Under the pieces are notes generated by a model. It made no database searches, was not told the origin of the DNA, and was given only the letters and a program-made list of their open reading frames with translations. Both the position numbers and the translations under genes were made by a program. A stretch of 64,000 nucleotides of DNA from Prevotella ihumii (GTDB lineage Bacteria > Bacteroidota > Bacteroidia > Bacteroidales > Bacteroidaceae), in the NCBI RefSeq assembly GCF_900155655.1, contig NZ_LT706987.1:2803395-2867394 (forward strand). The letters run 5' to 3'. Position 1 is the stretch's first letter. Each line of letters opens with the position of its first letter. Below are positions 26,563-35,405 of this stretch, piece by piece.

Positions 26563-29208
26563 AAGTTCCACAACGGTAATGCCAGCCCCGCCAAACTGCA
26601 CGTGTTCGTCACGAGCTGACTTTACATTAGGGATACTTTGCAGAAACTGACGTATCATAGTTCGAAGTATGCCATTGCCTTTTCCGTGCAGAATACGTAC
26701 CTGAGACACTCCCACAAGAATGGCATCATCAATGAAATATTGTACTTGATTCAGTGCTTCGTCCGTGCGCATACCCCTCACGTCAATCTCTTGTTTGAAT
26801 TGGTTGCGGTGTTGGTCTATTGTCTCACGTGTTGACCGACTGTAATTATAAGCCTGAAATTGCTTTTGAGTATTCTCCACCGACTGACTATCAGCGTGTT
26901 CAAGGCGCGAAACTTGCATCTTGGAACGCATTCCGCCAAAAATAACCGTAGCTTGTTTGCCGTCTAATGCCTCTATACGCCCCACTGTGGTAAGCCCTTT
27001 GATACGTACCGCATCACCAACGTGCATTGCTTCGTTGTCCTTACGTTGTTGTGCAGCCGCACGCAATTGTTCTGCTTCAGCTTGTTTGCGCTCTGTCTTT
27101 TCCTTCTTGTGTTGTTCGTGACGCTCTTTGCGATTTTTTATCTTGTCTATTTTCTGTTGCAATTCTTCATCGTTCAGCAATCCATGCTTACGCATATCTT
27201 GCTTATTGGCAGGGCGTTTCCCCCTTTTGCTTCTATCAGAAGACGAAGGTACTTCGCCATCAGATGCCATCAAACTTTCCTCGTATTCAGCCAATTCTTG
27301 GCGCAAACGCTTTGTTGCTTCACGTTCAGCTTGTTGTTCACGAATTTCACGAATAACGTTTTCGATACGTTTGTTGCTCTCACGTATCATCTCCTCTGCT
27401 TGAACTTTTGCCTTGCTTATAATTTCCTTTCTGCTCTCTTTCAGTTTAGTTATTTCGTCTTCGTATTTGGCAATGGTGCGTTCCAATTCTTTCTCGTGAC
27501 TATGAATGGTTTGACGCTTACCCTCCCAATAACGTTTATCTCTAACAATATCTTGTAAGTACTTGTCGCTCTGTATATAGTCCGACCCAACAATCTCAGC
27601 CGCATCACGTATCACCTCTTCTGGAATACCTGTCTTGCGTGCTATCTCGATTGCAAACGAACTACCAGGACGGCCAATAGCCAATTGGAAAAGTGGGCGC
27701 ATCTCGTGTCTATCGTACAACATTGCACCATTTACCACACCGTTATGGTCTTCTGCAAAGTGTTTCAGATTCTGATAGTGGGTCGTAATGACAGCCCACG
27801 CTTTCTTTTTCCAAAACTGTTTCAATACCGACTCGGCTATTGCGCCGCCAATCTGTGGTTCTGTACCTGTTCCAAACTCATCAATAAGAATTAATGTGTG
27901 ATTGTTGGCTTGGCGCATCATATTCTTCATATTCATCAAGTGTGACGAATAAGTACTAAGGTCATTCTCAATACTTTGTTCGTCACCGATATCAATCATC
28001 ACATCGTGGAATGTTCCAGCCTTTGAGCGGTCGCCTATGGGGATAGAAAGACCACATTGTAACATATACTGAAGCAATCCGACTGTCTTCAGACACACCG
28101 ACTTACCACCAGCATTAGGACCTGAAATTATTAAGAGGTGCTTATCGTGGGTGAGCTGAATATTGAGAGGAACTACACTTGCCGGTTTCTCTTCTGCTCC
28201 ATCTTCTGGCTTTGTTATCAAGGCTTTACGCTCTAACGATCGTTGCAACAAAGGGTGAATTGCTCTAATCCAGTCTACCACAGGTTCAGCCTCAACTTCG
28301 GGTTCGAAAGCCTTAAACTCACGAGCCATTTGGGCTTTGGCACGGATAAATTCAATACGAGCCAAGAAATGATACGAATCCAATATAGGGGCTACGTGAG
28401 GGCGCACCTGCTTTGCAAACTCGGTGAGAATACGAATAATCTCTCTACGTTCCTCGTTTTCCAATTCACGTATGCGGTTGTTAGCCTCTACTACTTGTGT
28501 TGGCTCAATAAAGACAGTGCGACCTGTTGCGCTCTCATCGTGAACAATTCCAGGGATTTTGCGTTTCAAACCTGGTGCAACAGGAATTACAAGACGGCCG
28601 TCACGAATGGCAGGTGTTACATCACGATCTACCACACCTTCACTTTGTGCCAAGCGAAGAATACTATACAGCGTTCGCGATATGCTTCCTTCCACCTTTG
28701 CCAGCTCTCTGCGAATTTGTAAAAGCTCGGGCGAAGCCGTGTCGCGCATCTTCCCAAACTTATCAATAATCTGACTAATGCGTTGCACCAAAACAGGGAA
28801 GGTTGCCACACCATCAGCCAAGACATATAAAGCTGGATAATAATGATTTACACTTCCGTCTTCTTGTTCTTCTCCAACGCTAAGAAAACGCACCACAGCA
28901 ATGATTGTTTCTAACGAGCGTTTCAAGTCGAATAATTCTTCCACCTCGATATGTGTGCCTTGCAAGCGTAGTCGTGCCACACTTTCACGTACATCAAAAA
29001 CGTTGTCGAGCGGAAAATCCTCTGTTCCTTCCTGTATTTGGCGAAACTCTCTCAACTCCTTCAACCATTGGTTTATTTCCTCCGTATTGGTAGAAAACTC
29101 CATCTTGTCTACCTCCTCTTTGCCAAGTGTAGACAAGCAATGGTGTTTCAGAAGGTTGCGCACCTCGTTAAAACCTATCTTTTGTTCAAAATTATTGGGA
29201 TATATCAT
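26560..29208 (-). CDS. mutS2: Endonuclease MutS2 with Smr domain
   Basis: 882 residues from ATG at 29208. That start gives the typical MIYPNNFEQKIGF opening and lies about 25 bases after the -7 box. MutS-like core with Walker A SGPNAGGKS (about 366) and the IDEFGTGTEP Walker B. A coiled-coil, Lys/Glu-rich clamp follows, then a C-terminal Smr nuclease domain (DVRGMRTDEAL, HGKGNGILR). Acts on branched DNA and on stalled, collided ribosomes. The extreme C-terminus runs into a MITE end. Confidence 0.95.
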   Translation of the reverse strand: MIYPNNFEQKIGFNEVRNLLKHHCLSTLGKEEVDKMEFSTNTEEINQWLKELREFRQIQEGTEDFPLDNVFDVRESVARLRLQGTHIEVEELFDLKRSLETIIAVVRFLSVGEEQEDGSVNHYYPALYVLADGVATFPVLVQRISQIIDKFGKMRDTASPELLQIRRELAKVEGSISRTLYSILRLAQSEGVVDRDVTPAIRDGRLVIPVAPGLKRKIPGIVHDESATGRTVFIEPTQVVEANNRIRELENEERREIIRILTEFAKQVRPHVAPILDSYHFLARIEFIRAKAQMAREFKAFEPEVEAEPVVDWIRAIHPLLQRSLERKALITKPEDGAEEKPASVVPLNIQLTHDKHLLIISGPNAGGKSVCLKTVGLLQYMLQCGLSIPIGDRSKAGTFHDVMIDIGDEQSIENDLSTYSSHLMNMKNMMRQANNHTLILIDEFGTGTEPQIGGAIAESVLKQFWKKKAWAVITTHYQNLKHFAEDHNGVVNGAMLYDRHEMRPLFQLAIGRPGSSFAIEIARKTGIPEEVIRDAAEIVGSDYIQSDKYLQDIVRDKRYWEGKRQTIHSHEKELERTIAKYEDEITKLKESRKEIISKAKVQAEEMIRESNKRIENVIREIREQQAEREATKRLRQELAEYEESLMASDGEVPSSSDRSKRGKRPANKQDMRKHGLLNDEELQQKIDKIKNRKERHEQHKKEKTERKQAEAEQLRAAAQQRKDNEAMHVGDAVRIKGLTTVGRIEALDGKQATVIFGGMRSKMQVSRLEHADSQSVENTQKQFQAYNYSRSTRETIDQHRNQFKQEIDVRGMRTDEALNQVQYFIDDAILVGVSQVRILHGKGNGILRTMIRQFLQSIPNVKSARDEHVQFGGAGITVVEL

Positions 29209-29233
29209 GTCTGTGCTGTGTAGAATTAGCACG

Positions 29234-29241
29234 CAAAGTTA
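29234..29241 (-). promoter_or_regulatory. -7 element of mutS2
   Basis: TAACTTTG on the minus strand, 25 bases before the chosen start at 29208. Confidence 0.55.
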
Positions 29242-29323
29242 CAACATTTCTTTGGAAAAATGATGATTTATAATGTGTCTAACGATTGATAAATAAAGAT
29301 TTAATATATTTTCTTACTTCCAT

Positions 29324-29355
29324 TTTCACATTCTCTATTCTTTTTCTTAACTTTG
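29324..29355 (+). promoter_or_regulatory. Promoter of the DUF4827 gene
   Basis: -33 TTTC at 29324-29327, 20-base spacer, -7 TAACTTTG at 29348-29355. The start codon is 29 bases further on. Confidence 0.7.
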
Positions 29356-29384
29356 CATCTATATATATAAAGGTAAAAGAAGAA

Positions 29385-30023
29385 ATGAAGAAAACAAGTT
29401 TGTTATTCGTACTATTGGCAGCTATCGTATTGATGGTGTCGTGTGATAAGAAAGATACTTACGCTGACCAGTTGGATCGTGAGCGCAACGCTATCAATGC
29501 TTATGTTGTAAAAGAAGGCATTAAGGTTATCAGCGAAGAGCAATTTAACGCTCAAAACCATACTACCAATGTCAGCAAAAACGAGTATGTTCTGCTTGCA
29601 AACTCTGGAGTTTATATGCAGATAGTAGACCTTGGTGTGGGTAAAAAGATAAAAAAAGGCGAAACAGCCACAGTGCTTTGCCGTTTTGACGAACGCAATT
29701 TGCTAACCGATTCATTGCAGTTGACCAACAATGCTTTGTATTGGAGTGGAATGGTAGACAAAATGATGGTAACCAATACGAGCGGAACTTTCACTGCATC
29801 GTTCGACCAAGGGTCAAGTGTAATGTTCAAAGCTAACCAAAGTACCATTGTACCTGAAGGTTGGTTAGCCCCATTGCGTTACATCAACATTGGACGTCCT
29901 AAAACTGCAACCGAAAAAATTGCTAAGGTTCGCCTCATCGTTCCATCAAGTAAAGGTAGCGAAAACTCAAAGAATAGGGTAACTCCTTGCTTTTACGAAA
30001 TTACCTATCAGCGAGGTATATAA
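29385..30023 (+). CDS. DUF4827 lipoprotein (FKBP-like fold)
   Basis: 212 residues from ATG at 29385, selected because it follows the promoter and gives a clean lipoprotein signal (MKKTSLLFVLLAAIVLMVSC, lipidated Cys20). The remainder fits DUF4827: DLGVGKKIKKGETATVLCRF and VPEGWLAPLRYINIGRP. No clear catalytic residues. Envelope-anchored. The MITE-A copy sits 8 bases after the stop. Confidence 0.82.
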   Translation: MKKTSLLFVLLAAIVLMVSCDKKDTYADQLDRERNAINAYVVKEGIKVISEEQFNAQNHTTNVSKNEYVLLANSGVYMQIVDLGVGKKIKKGETATVLCRFDERNLLTDSLQLTNNALYWSGMVDKMMVTNTSGTFTASFDQGSSVMFKANQSTIVPEGWLAPLRYINIGRPKTATEKIAKVRLIVPSSKGSENSKNRVTPCFYEITYQRGI

Positions 30024-30031
30024 AGGCTGAA

Positions 30032-30161
30032 GGCTGGTTCTATAAATTACCACCGCATATAGTCATTAAATTTTTATGAAATACGTTTTGTTATCTTTTG
30101 GCTCCGTTTTTGGTTCAAAAATAAGCTCAAAATCTAACAAAGCTAATTTATAGAACCAGCC
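30032..30161. mobile_element. MITE-A copy 2 (130 bp, internally deleted, TSD TGAA)
   Basis: Perfect ends GGCTGGTTCTATAAATTA / TAATTTATAGAACCAGCC and direct TGAA at 30028-30031 and 30162-30165. Lacks about 63 bp of the central stem-loop present in copies 1 and 4. Confidence 0.85.
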
Positions 30162-30243
30162 TGAAAATAGAATTAAGATAGGGAGCTAATAAAATAGTCA
30201 CAAATTCAAAAGATTTTTTATTCAATTAAAAAGATATATAGAA

Positions 30244-31632
30244 ATGACACTAATTAAGTCAATCTCTGGAATCAGAGGCACAATAGGCGGACAAACGGGC
30301 GACACCTTAAACCCACTTGACATTGTAAAATTTACTTCTGCGTATGCTACTTACATTCAAAGTCAGCACCCAGAAAAGAAACTAAAAATAGTTGTAGGAC
30401 GCGATGCACGCATTTCAGGCGAAATGGTAAAGAACGTAGTGTGTGGCACATTGATGGGCATCGGTGCAGATGTGGTGAACATAGGCTTAGCTACCACTCC
30501 TACAACCGAACTTGCTGTACAAATGGCAAAGGCTGATGGAGGTATCATTATCACAGCTTCGCACAACCCACGTCAGTGGAACGCCCTAAAACTATTGAAT
30601 AGCAAGGGCGAATTTCTCACTGCAGAAGATGGAGCAGCAGTACTCGATATTGCTGAGCGTGAAGACTTTCACTATGCTGATGTAGATGGATTGGGAACTT
30701 ATACAGAGGACAACTCGTTCGACCAAAAACACATTGATGCTGTAAAGGCTCTACAATTGGCAGACCTTGAAGCTATCCGTAATCGCAAATTCCGTGTATG
30801 CGTAGATGCTGTAAACTCGGTTGGCGGCATTATTCTTCCTAAGTTGTTAGACCAAATTGGCGTGGAATATAAAATATTGTATGGTGATGCCACAGGCGAT
30901 TTTGCACATAATCCAGAGCCAATAGAGAAAAATCTCGGTGGTATAATGGACGAAATGAAGAAGGGCGATTATGATTTGGGTATCGTTGTCGACCCCGATG
31001 TCGATCGTTTAGCATTTATTCAGGAAGACGGAGTGATGTTTGGCGAAGAATACACCCTTGTTTCTGTAGCCGACTACATTCTCGACCACGTCAAGGGCAA
31101 TACCGTTAGCAATCTTTCGTCTACACGTGCCCTTCGTGATGTTACCGAAAAGCACGGTGGTAAGTATTATGCTTCAGCTGTAGGCGAGGTTAATGTTACC
31201 ACAAAGATGAAAGAGGTAGGCGCAGTAATTGGTGGCGAAGGCAATGGCGGAGTTATCTATCCTGAAAGCCATTATGGTCGCGACTCATTGGTAGGTATTG
31301 TGCTTTTCCTCAGTTCATTGGCTCAAAAGGGCTTAAAGGCAAGCGAATTGCGTCGCACATATCCTGAGTATTTCATTGCCAAAAACCGTATCGACCTTAC
31401 TGCTGATACCGATGTAGATGCTATTCTTGTAAAGGTGAAGGAACTTTATGGCAACGAAAAAGATGTTCAAGTTACCGATATTGACGGTGTTAAGCTCGAC
31501 TTCCCTAAGGCTTGGGTACATCTCCGCAAGTCGAACACCGAACCTATTATTCGTGTATATAGCGAAGCAAGCACAATGGAAGAGGCTGACGCATTAGGCA
31601 AAAAGCTGATGGACGTTGTTTATAGTATGTAA
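30244..31632 (+). CDS. glmM: Phosphoglucosamine mutase GlmM
   Basis: 462 residues of the phosphohexomutase family. The phospho-serine lies in the TASHNP motif (about 104-109), metal ligands in VVDPDVDRLAF (about 248), sugar loop GEGNGGV, and phosphate loop RKSNTEPIIRVYSE. Converts glucosamine-6-P to glucosamine-1-P for UDP-GlcNAc. TASHNPRQWNA favours GlmM over phosphomannomutase, but not absolutely. Own terminator. Confidence 0.88.
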   Translation: MTLIKSISGIRGTIGGQTGDTLNPLDIVKFTSAYATYIQSQHPEKKLKIVVGRDARISGEMVKNVVCGTLMGIGADVVNIGLATTPTTELAVQMAKADGGIIITASHNPRQWNALKLLNSKGEFLTAEDGAAVLDIAEREDFHYADVDGLGTYTEDNSFDQKHIDAVKALQLADLEAIRNRKFRVCVDAVNSVGGIILPKLLDQIGVEYKILYGDATGDFAHNPEPIEKNLGGIMDEMKKGDYDLGIVVDPDVDRLAFIQEDGVMFGEEYTLVSVADYILDHVKGNTVSNLSSTRALRDVTEKHGGKYYASAVGEVNVTTKMKEVGAVIGGEGNGGVIYPESHYGRDSLVGIVLFLSSLAQKGLKASELRRTYPEYFIAKNRIDLTADTDVDAILVKVKELYGNEKDVQVTDIDGVKLDFPKAWVHLRKSNTEPIIRVYSEASTMEEADALGKKLMDVVYSM

Positions 31633-31665
31633 GTTACGTACATTAGAAAATAACTTTGAAATATA

Positions 31666-31703
31666 AAACGAGCAATCTTTAATGCAAAGGTTGCTCGTTT
31701 TTT
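31666..31703 (+). terminator. Terminator after glmM
   Basis: Stem AACGAGCAATCTTT / CAAAGGTTGCTCGTT (one mismatch) followed by TTTTT. Confidence 0.8.
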
Positions 31704-31834
31704 GTGTCTGATACCTCAAAAATAGGGTTTATAGGGTAAGCAAGAATGTTACACAAAGGCGGCTAATATTGGATGCTTACAAATAATTACTGAAATGGTC
31801 ATATAATGGGGACGATAAGCTATAAAAGCAAAAT

Positions 31835-31870
31835 GAAAAAGAAAGAGTTCGGTATTGCTCCGAACTCTTT
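31835..31870 (-). terminator. Terminator of the secreted protein gene
   Basis: Minus-strand stem AAAGAGTTCGG / CCGAACTCTTT followed by CTTTTTCATTTT. Confidence 0.75.
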
Positions 31871-31904
31871 CAACATTGTTTAATCCTTAAATCTTATAAC
31901 AAAC

Positions 31905-33596
31905 TTAACGCATGATGCGCTTAATGGTCTTCTGTTCTCCGTTTGAATAGGTAATGCGGCTGATACAAATTCCCTTTGTAGGTTGCAATAAACGTCTACC
32001 GCAAAGGTCATAATATTCAATCTTTACTTTTGAATCGGCAGTGCAATCAGTAATACCAGTAGCATTATCACACCATACTATTTCAGAACGTTTTGTTTCG
32101 CCACCCCCTTTATATATCATTTGAATGCCGACACGCTTAAAATCTTTGACGTATGCATAGAACATACGCAAGTTTCCTTTCAAGAAGAAGTAATCGCCAT
32201 CATAATAACTAACAGGAATATCTGTCAAATCATCATCTAATTGGGAATAAGTTTCTGTGTCAAAAGTATAAGGTGCCTTGTCTGAATCGAAATAAACATT
32301 ATAATAAAGATGCTCTGGCAAAATAAATTCGCCATTCACATCTTGTGCTTTGATGCTAAATACCACTGGTTGTCCGTCTTCTTCGCTATATTCTTCTAAT
32401 TTTATATCTGCTGGATTGGCAGGTGTAAAAGGTTTATCAACGAAAATTGTAAGATTAGGGTCGGCATAGGCAGCCCAAACATTAAGTTCCTCCAAACCTT
32501 CATTAATAAGCATTAATCCCTTTTCATTACAAGTAAGTTTTCCTGTGGTAGCATCTAAATCGAAAGTCAAATTATCAGCATTTGACACTGTCATTTTCTT
32601 CTGCCCGTCGTCTGTTGTTTGATAGTCATAAATAGCTGGTTTCATGAAAACGTAATTATGTTCATCTTTGTTCAAACCAATATATTGAGGTTTAAATACA
32701 ACTTTCGAATTTTCTTTTGTGCCTTTAATCCACATATCTGGAGCATTTTCATCATCAAAAACAAACGGATTTTTTAAATAGAAATCGTTTCCGTCTATAG
32801 CAACTTGGGCTATAATATTCTCTTTTTCACTTTTAAGATTGAGGAAATTGAGTACATAAGTTGATGTTTCCAGTCCTTCAGGAAGTTCCGTTGCTGTTTC
32901 TTTGAAAGGTTTGATAACAATATCGGTAGTGCAAAATCCTCTCCATTCTCCTTCGGCAGTGGTCAGTGCAATAATCGTATTGGGCAATTCCGTTTCTGCA
33001 TCTTTCCCATCGCTTACTTGTGTGAGCGTATTGTCTTGTAGTTCAAACTTTACATCGCCTACAAATTTTCCGTCTACTGTCATTTCAGGAATATAGTTAA
33101 GTCCGTCTGGAGTCTTTTCTAATTTAAGACGTGTAGCATAAAGATTGATTGTTTTTCCTTCTGAATCATAATCAGTATCAATAGCCTGTGGTGTATGAAG
33201 GACGTAAGAGTTGCCTCCAAGTGGCTCTAATTTAAGGTAAGAGAAAGTATAACACTTGCCCAATGCGTCATAAATGTATAAATTACCGTCCTTTCCTTTC
33301 AGAAAATTACCTACTGCACAAGTTTGTGGAACATAATCTATTCCTGTAGTCCCACCAGGTACTGTACAGAAAGCCTTCCGTTGGAGGTTTTCTATCGCCT
33401 CGCCTTCTGGTTTATCCCTAATGATTACATCAGAGATAATAGGTAATTTACTCTGTGCTGCCTTAGCAAACATGCGAAGACTTTTCTGTTGTGACTGAGT
33501 TTTTTGTACAGAAAACAAATGTTGGTTGTTACTGTTCTGCGCCATAGACATAATAGAGGTGAGCGCAGCAATGATAGTAAATGTTACTTTTTTCAT
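31905..33596 (-). CDS. Large secreted protein with type IX-like C-terminal tail
   Basis: 563 residues from ATG at 33596 (a 15-residue upstream extension disrupts the signal peptide). Signal peptide MKKVTFTIIAALTSIMSMAQ. The body is beta-rich with no domain I recognise. The last ~45 residues (KIEYYDLCGRRLLQP..KGICI.....KTIKRIMR) resemble the type A sorting tail that type IX secretion recognises in Prevotella and Porphyromonas. Probably delivered to the cell surface. Single gene with its own terminator. Confidence 0.75.
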   Translation of the reverse strand: MKKVTFTIIAALTSIMSMAQNSNNQHLFSVQKTQSQQKSLRMFAKAAQSKLPIISDVIIRDKPEGEAIENLQRKAFCTVPGGTTGIDYVPQTCAVGNFLKGKDGNLYIYDALGKCYTFSYLKLEPLGGNSYVLHTPQAIDTDYDSEGKTINLYATRLKLEKTPDGLNYIPEMTVDGKFVGDVKFELQDNTLTQVSDGKDAETELPNTIIALTTAEGEWRGFCTTDIVIKPFKETATELPEGLETSTYVLNFLNLKSEKENIIAQVAIDGNDFYLKNPFVFDDENAPDMWIKGTKENSKVVFKPQYIGLNKDEHNYVFMKPAIYDYQTTDDGQKKMTVSNADNLTFDLDATTGKLTCNEKGLMLINEGLEELNVWAAYADPNLTIFVDKPFTPANPADIKLEEYSEEDGQPVVFSIKAQDVNGEFILPEHLYYNVYFDSDKAPYTFDTETYSQLDDDLTDIPVSYYDGDYFFLKGNLRMFYAYVKDFKRVGIQMIYKGGGETKRSEIVWCDNATGITDCTADSKVKIEYYDLCGRRLLQPTKGICISRITYSNGEQKTIKRIMR

Positions 33597-33997
33597 AAAT
33601 ATGTAACTTTGGTTAGTATAATCGCCCGAGTTTGAACACAATCTTTACCGAATAGGTTGGGAAAATGTTCGTAACATACGCCTCTAAATCGATATAAAGG
33701 GCTAAGAGGTGATGGGGTTTAGTTATTCACAAAAGTATAAAAAATTATGATAACAGAAAAATATATTGTATTTTAATCTTAATATGTTCATTATTTTTAA
33801 TAAATATTTAATTTTAAACAAGCCTTTTGTAACTATTCTGTATTTTTATCAACTTCTTATTAATCCTTATTTCCGCAGCGTTTTTGCTTGCAAGAAATGC
33901 AAGTGCTTGATACATAAAAGTATTCAAATACTTGCGTATGTCAGAAAATTCACTTATCTTAGTGCTACTAAACATATAAAACAATAAACCAACTGAC
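33597..33997. other. AT-rich spacer before the accessory island
   Basis: Strongly AT-rich, with no convincing reading frame, hairpin or promoter. It marks the boundary between core genes and the transposase/R-M island. Confidence 0.5.
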
Positions 33998-34855
33998 ATA
34001 ACAAAGGTAGCAATAAAATCTGACAAAATAACCTCTTTTGGTGGAATTTTTCACGTAATGGATGTTTTTTCCAAACTTGGACTCAATCAAGTCATTGACT
34101 CCTCGCTTGGTCAGCGTGGCAGTACAGGCACGGCATTCCAATATAGTGATATTATTTCATCGCTGTTTTATAGCTATTTGTGCGGTGCTGATTGCTTAGA
34201 AGATATTAACACGCTCGTTGCTCAGTTTTCATTATCTCCCAAATGTACACTTCCTGGGGCAGACACCGTTGGTCGTGGTTTAAAAGAACTTAAGGAAGCA
34301 AATGTGGTTTACACTTGTGATAAATCCAAGCACGCCTATAAGTTCAATAAGGCTGAGAAATTAAACCAACGATTTCGTTAAGCCAGACGAAGCATGCAAA
34401 TGAGCAAAGCGAAATTTGTACATGCTCGTGGCGAGAAATCGCACTTTGAAAAAGAACTTCTTCTGACGATGGTTAAGCATCTTGGCTTAATACACGAAGG
34501 AAGCAGCGTTGATTTAGACTTTGACCACCAGTTTATTCCTGCACACAAATACGATGCAACATATTCTTATAAAGGCGATTACGGTTACTTTCCTGGTTGG
34601 GCACACCTGCCTTTCTCCTTTCTTGAGCAGAACACCGTCTTTATGCTCGTTACAGCAATGTTGAAGAACTTCTACCTTTTTCTCATTGATAAATTGTGTC
34701 AACAAATAGAACCTCTAAAGAAAAGCAGTCGTTTGAAGAAGTTCATATTACACTTCATCAACGTACCTGCCAAATGGATTAAGACAAGAAGGAGATACGT
34801 CTTAAACCTATACACACCCAAAAAGTATTATATCAAGATTTTTAAACCCCAATCG
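33998..34855 (+). pseudogene. IS1380-type transposase remnant
   Basis: Translating from 33998 gives ITKVAIKSDKITSFGGIFHV, then MDVFSKLGLNQVIDSSLGQR, typical of Bacteroidota IS1380-family transposases. Three lesions are visible. The initiator is ATA instead of ATG. An in-frame TAA interrupts at 34379. A large internal deletion joins DFDHQFIPAHKYDATYSYKG to the C-terminal VFMLVTAMLKNFYLFL...VPAKWIKTRRRYVLN. The element's own inverted repeats were not identified. Immediately followed by the nested MITE pair. Confidence 0.8.
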
Positions 34856-35230
34856 GTCATTAGCCCGCAAAGGCTTTTTAAAGGCTGGTTCTATAAATTA
34901 GCTTTGTTAGATTTTGAGCTTATTTTTGAGGTCAAAATGCAAGAGAGTGAAGGAGTGTAGCAAGCTACACGACTGAACGAACTTACATTTTGAAGCAAAA
35001 AGATAACAAAACGTATTTCATAAAAATTTAATGACTATATGCGGTGGTAATTTATAGAACCAGCCTAAAGCGTTTAGATGTTATGCTTTTCTTCGTCTTT
35101 GCACCTTATTTTGGCTCTTTTCGTTTGTTTTTTCAGTTGTTTAGCTCGCTAAACGTCTTCAAAAAGAACCAAAAATAGCTCAAAATAAGCTCGCAAATCT
35201 CGAAGAAGTCTAACGACCGATTTGGGTTTA
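34843..35230. mobile_element. TTAAACCC-type element, copy B1 (split by MITE-A copy 3)
   Basis: Left end TAAACCCCAATCGGTCATTAG, right end CTAACGACCGATTTGGGTTTA. Removing 34883-35069 restores about 201 bp colinear with the intact copy at 60602-60801. Confidence 0.85.
34883..35065. mobile_element. MITE-A copy 3, nested in B1 (TSD TAAA)
   Basis: 183 bp, reverse orientation relative to copies 1, 2 and 4, with perfect 18-bp ends. Direct TAAA at 34879-34882 and 35066-35069; the intact B copy carries a single TAAA at that site. Confidence 0.9.
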
Positions 35231-35405
35231 ATACATTTCCACCAATTCAGTATAATTCATCGCACCAAAGAGTCCCTTTTCTTCCTCTATGATAGACGTC
35301 GTGTAAACAGGCATTTTTATGATGTATGTCTTCTGTTTGTCTTCTTTTCGTATGTTTCTTTTATTTCTTGCCATAAATGGTTCTGTATTGCTATATTATC
35401 CAATA

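Noticed and set aside
34394..34960. Separate 188-codon gene starting after the TAA in the transposase
   Set aside because: It is in the same frame as the upstream piece, continues the IS1380 sequence and ends inside MITE-A; it is the broken second part of one pseudogene.
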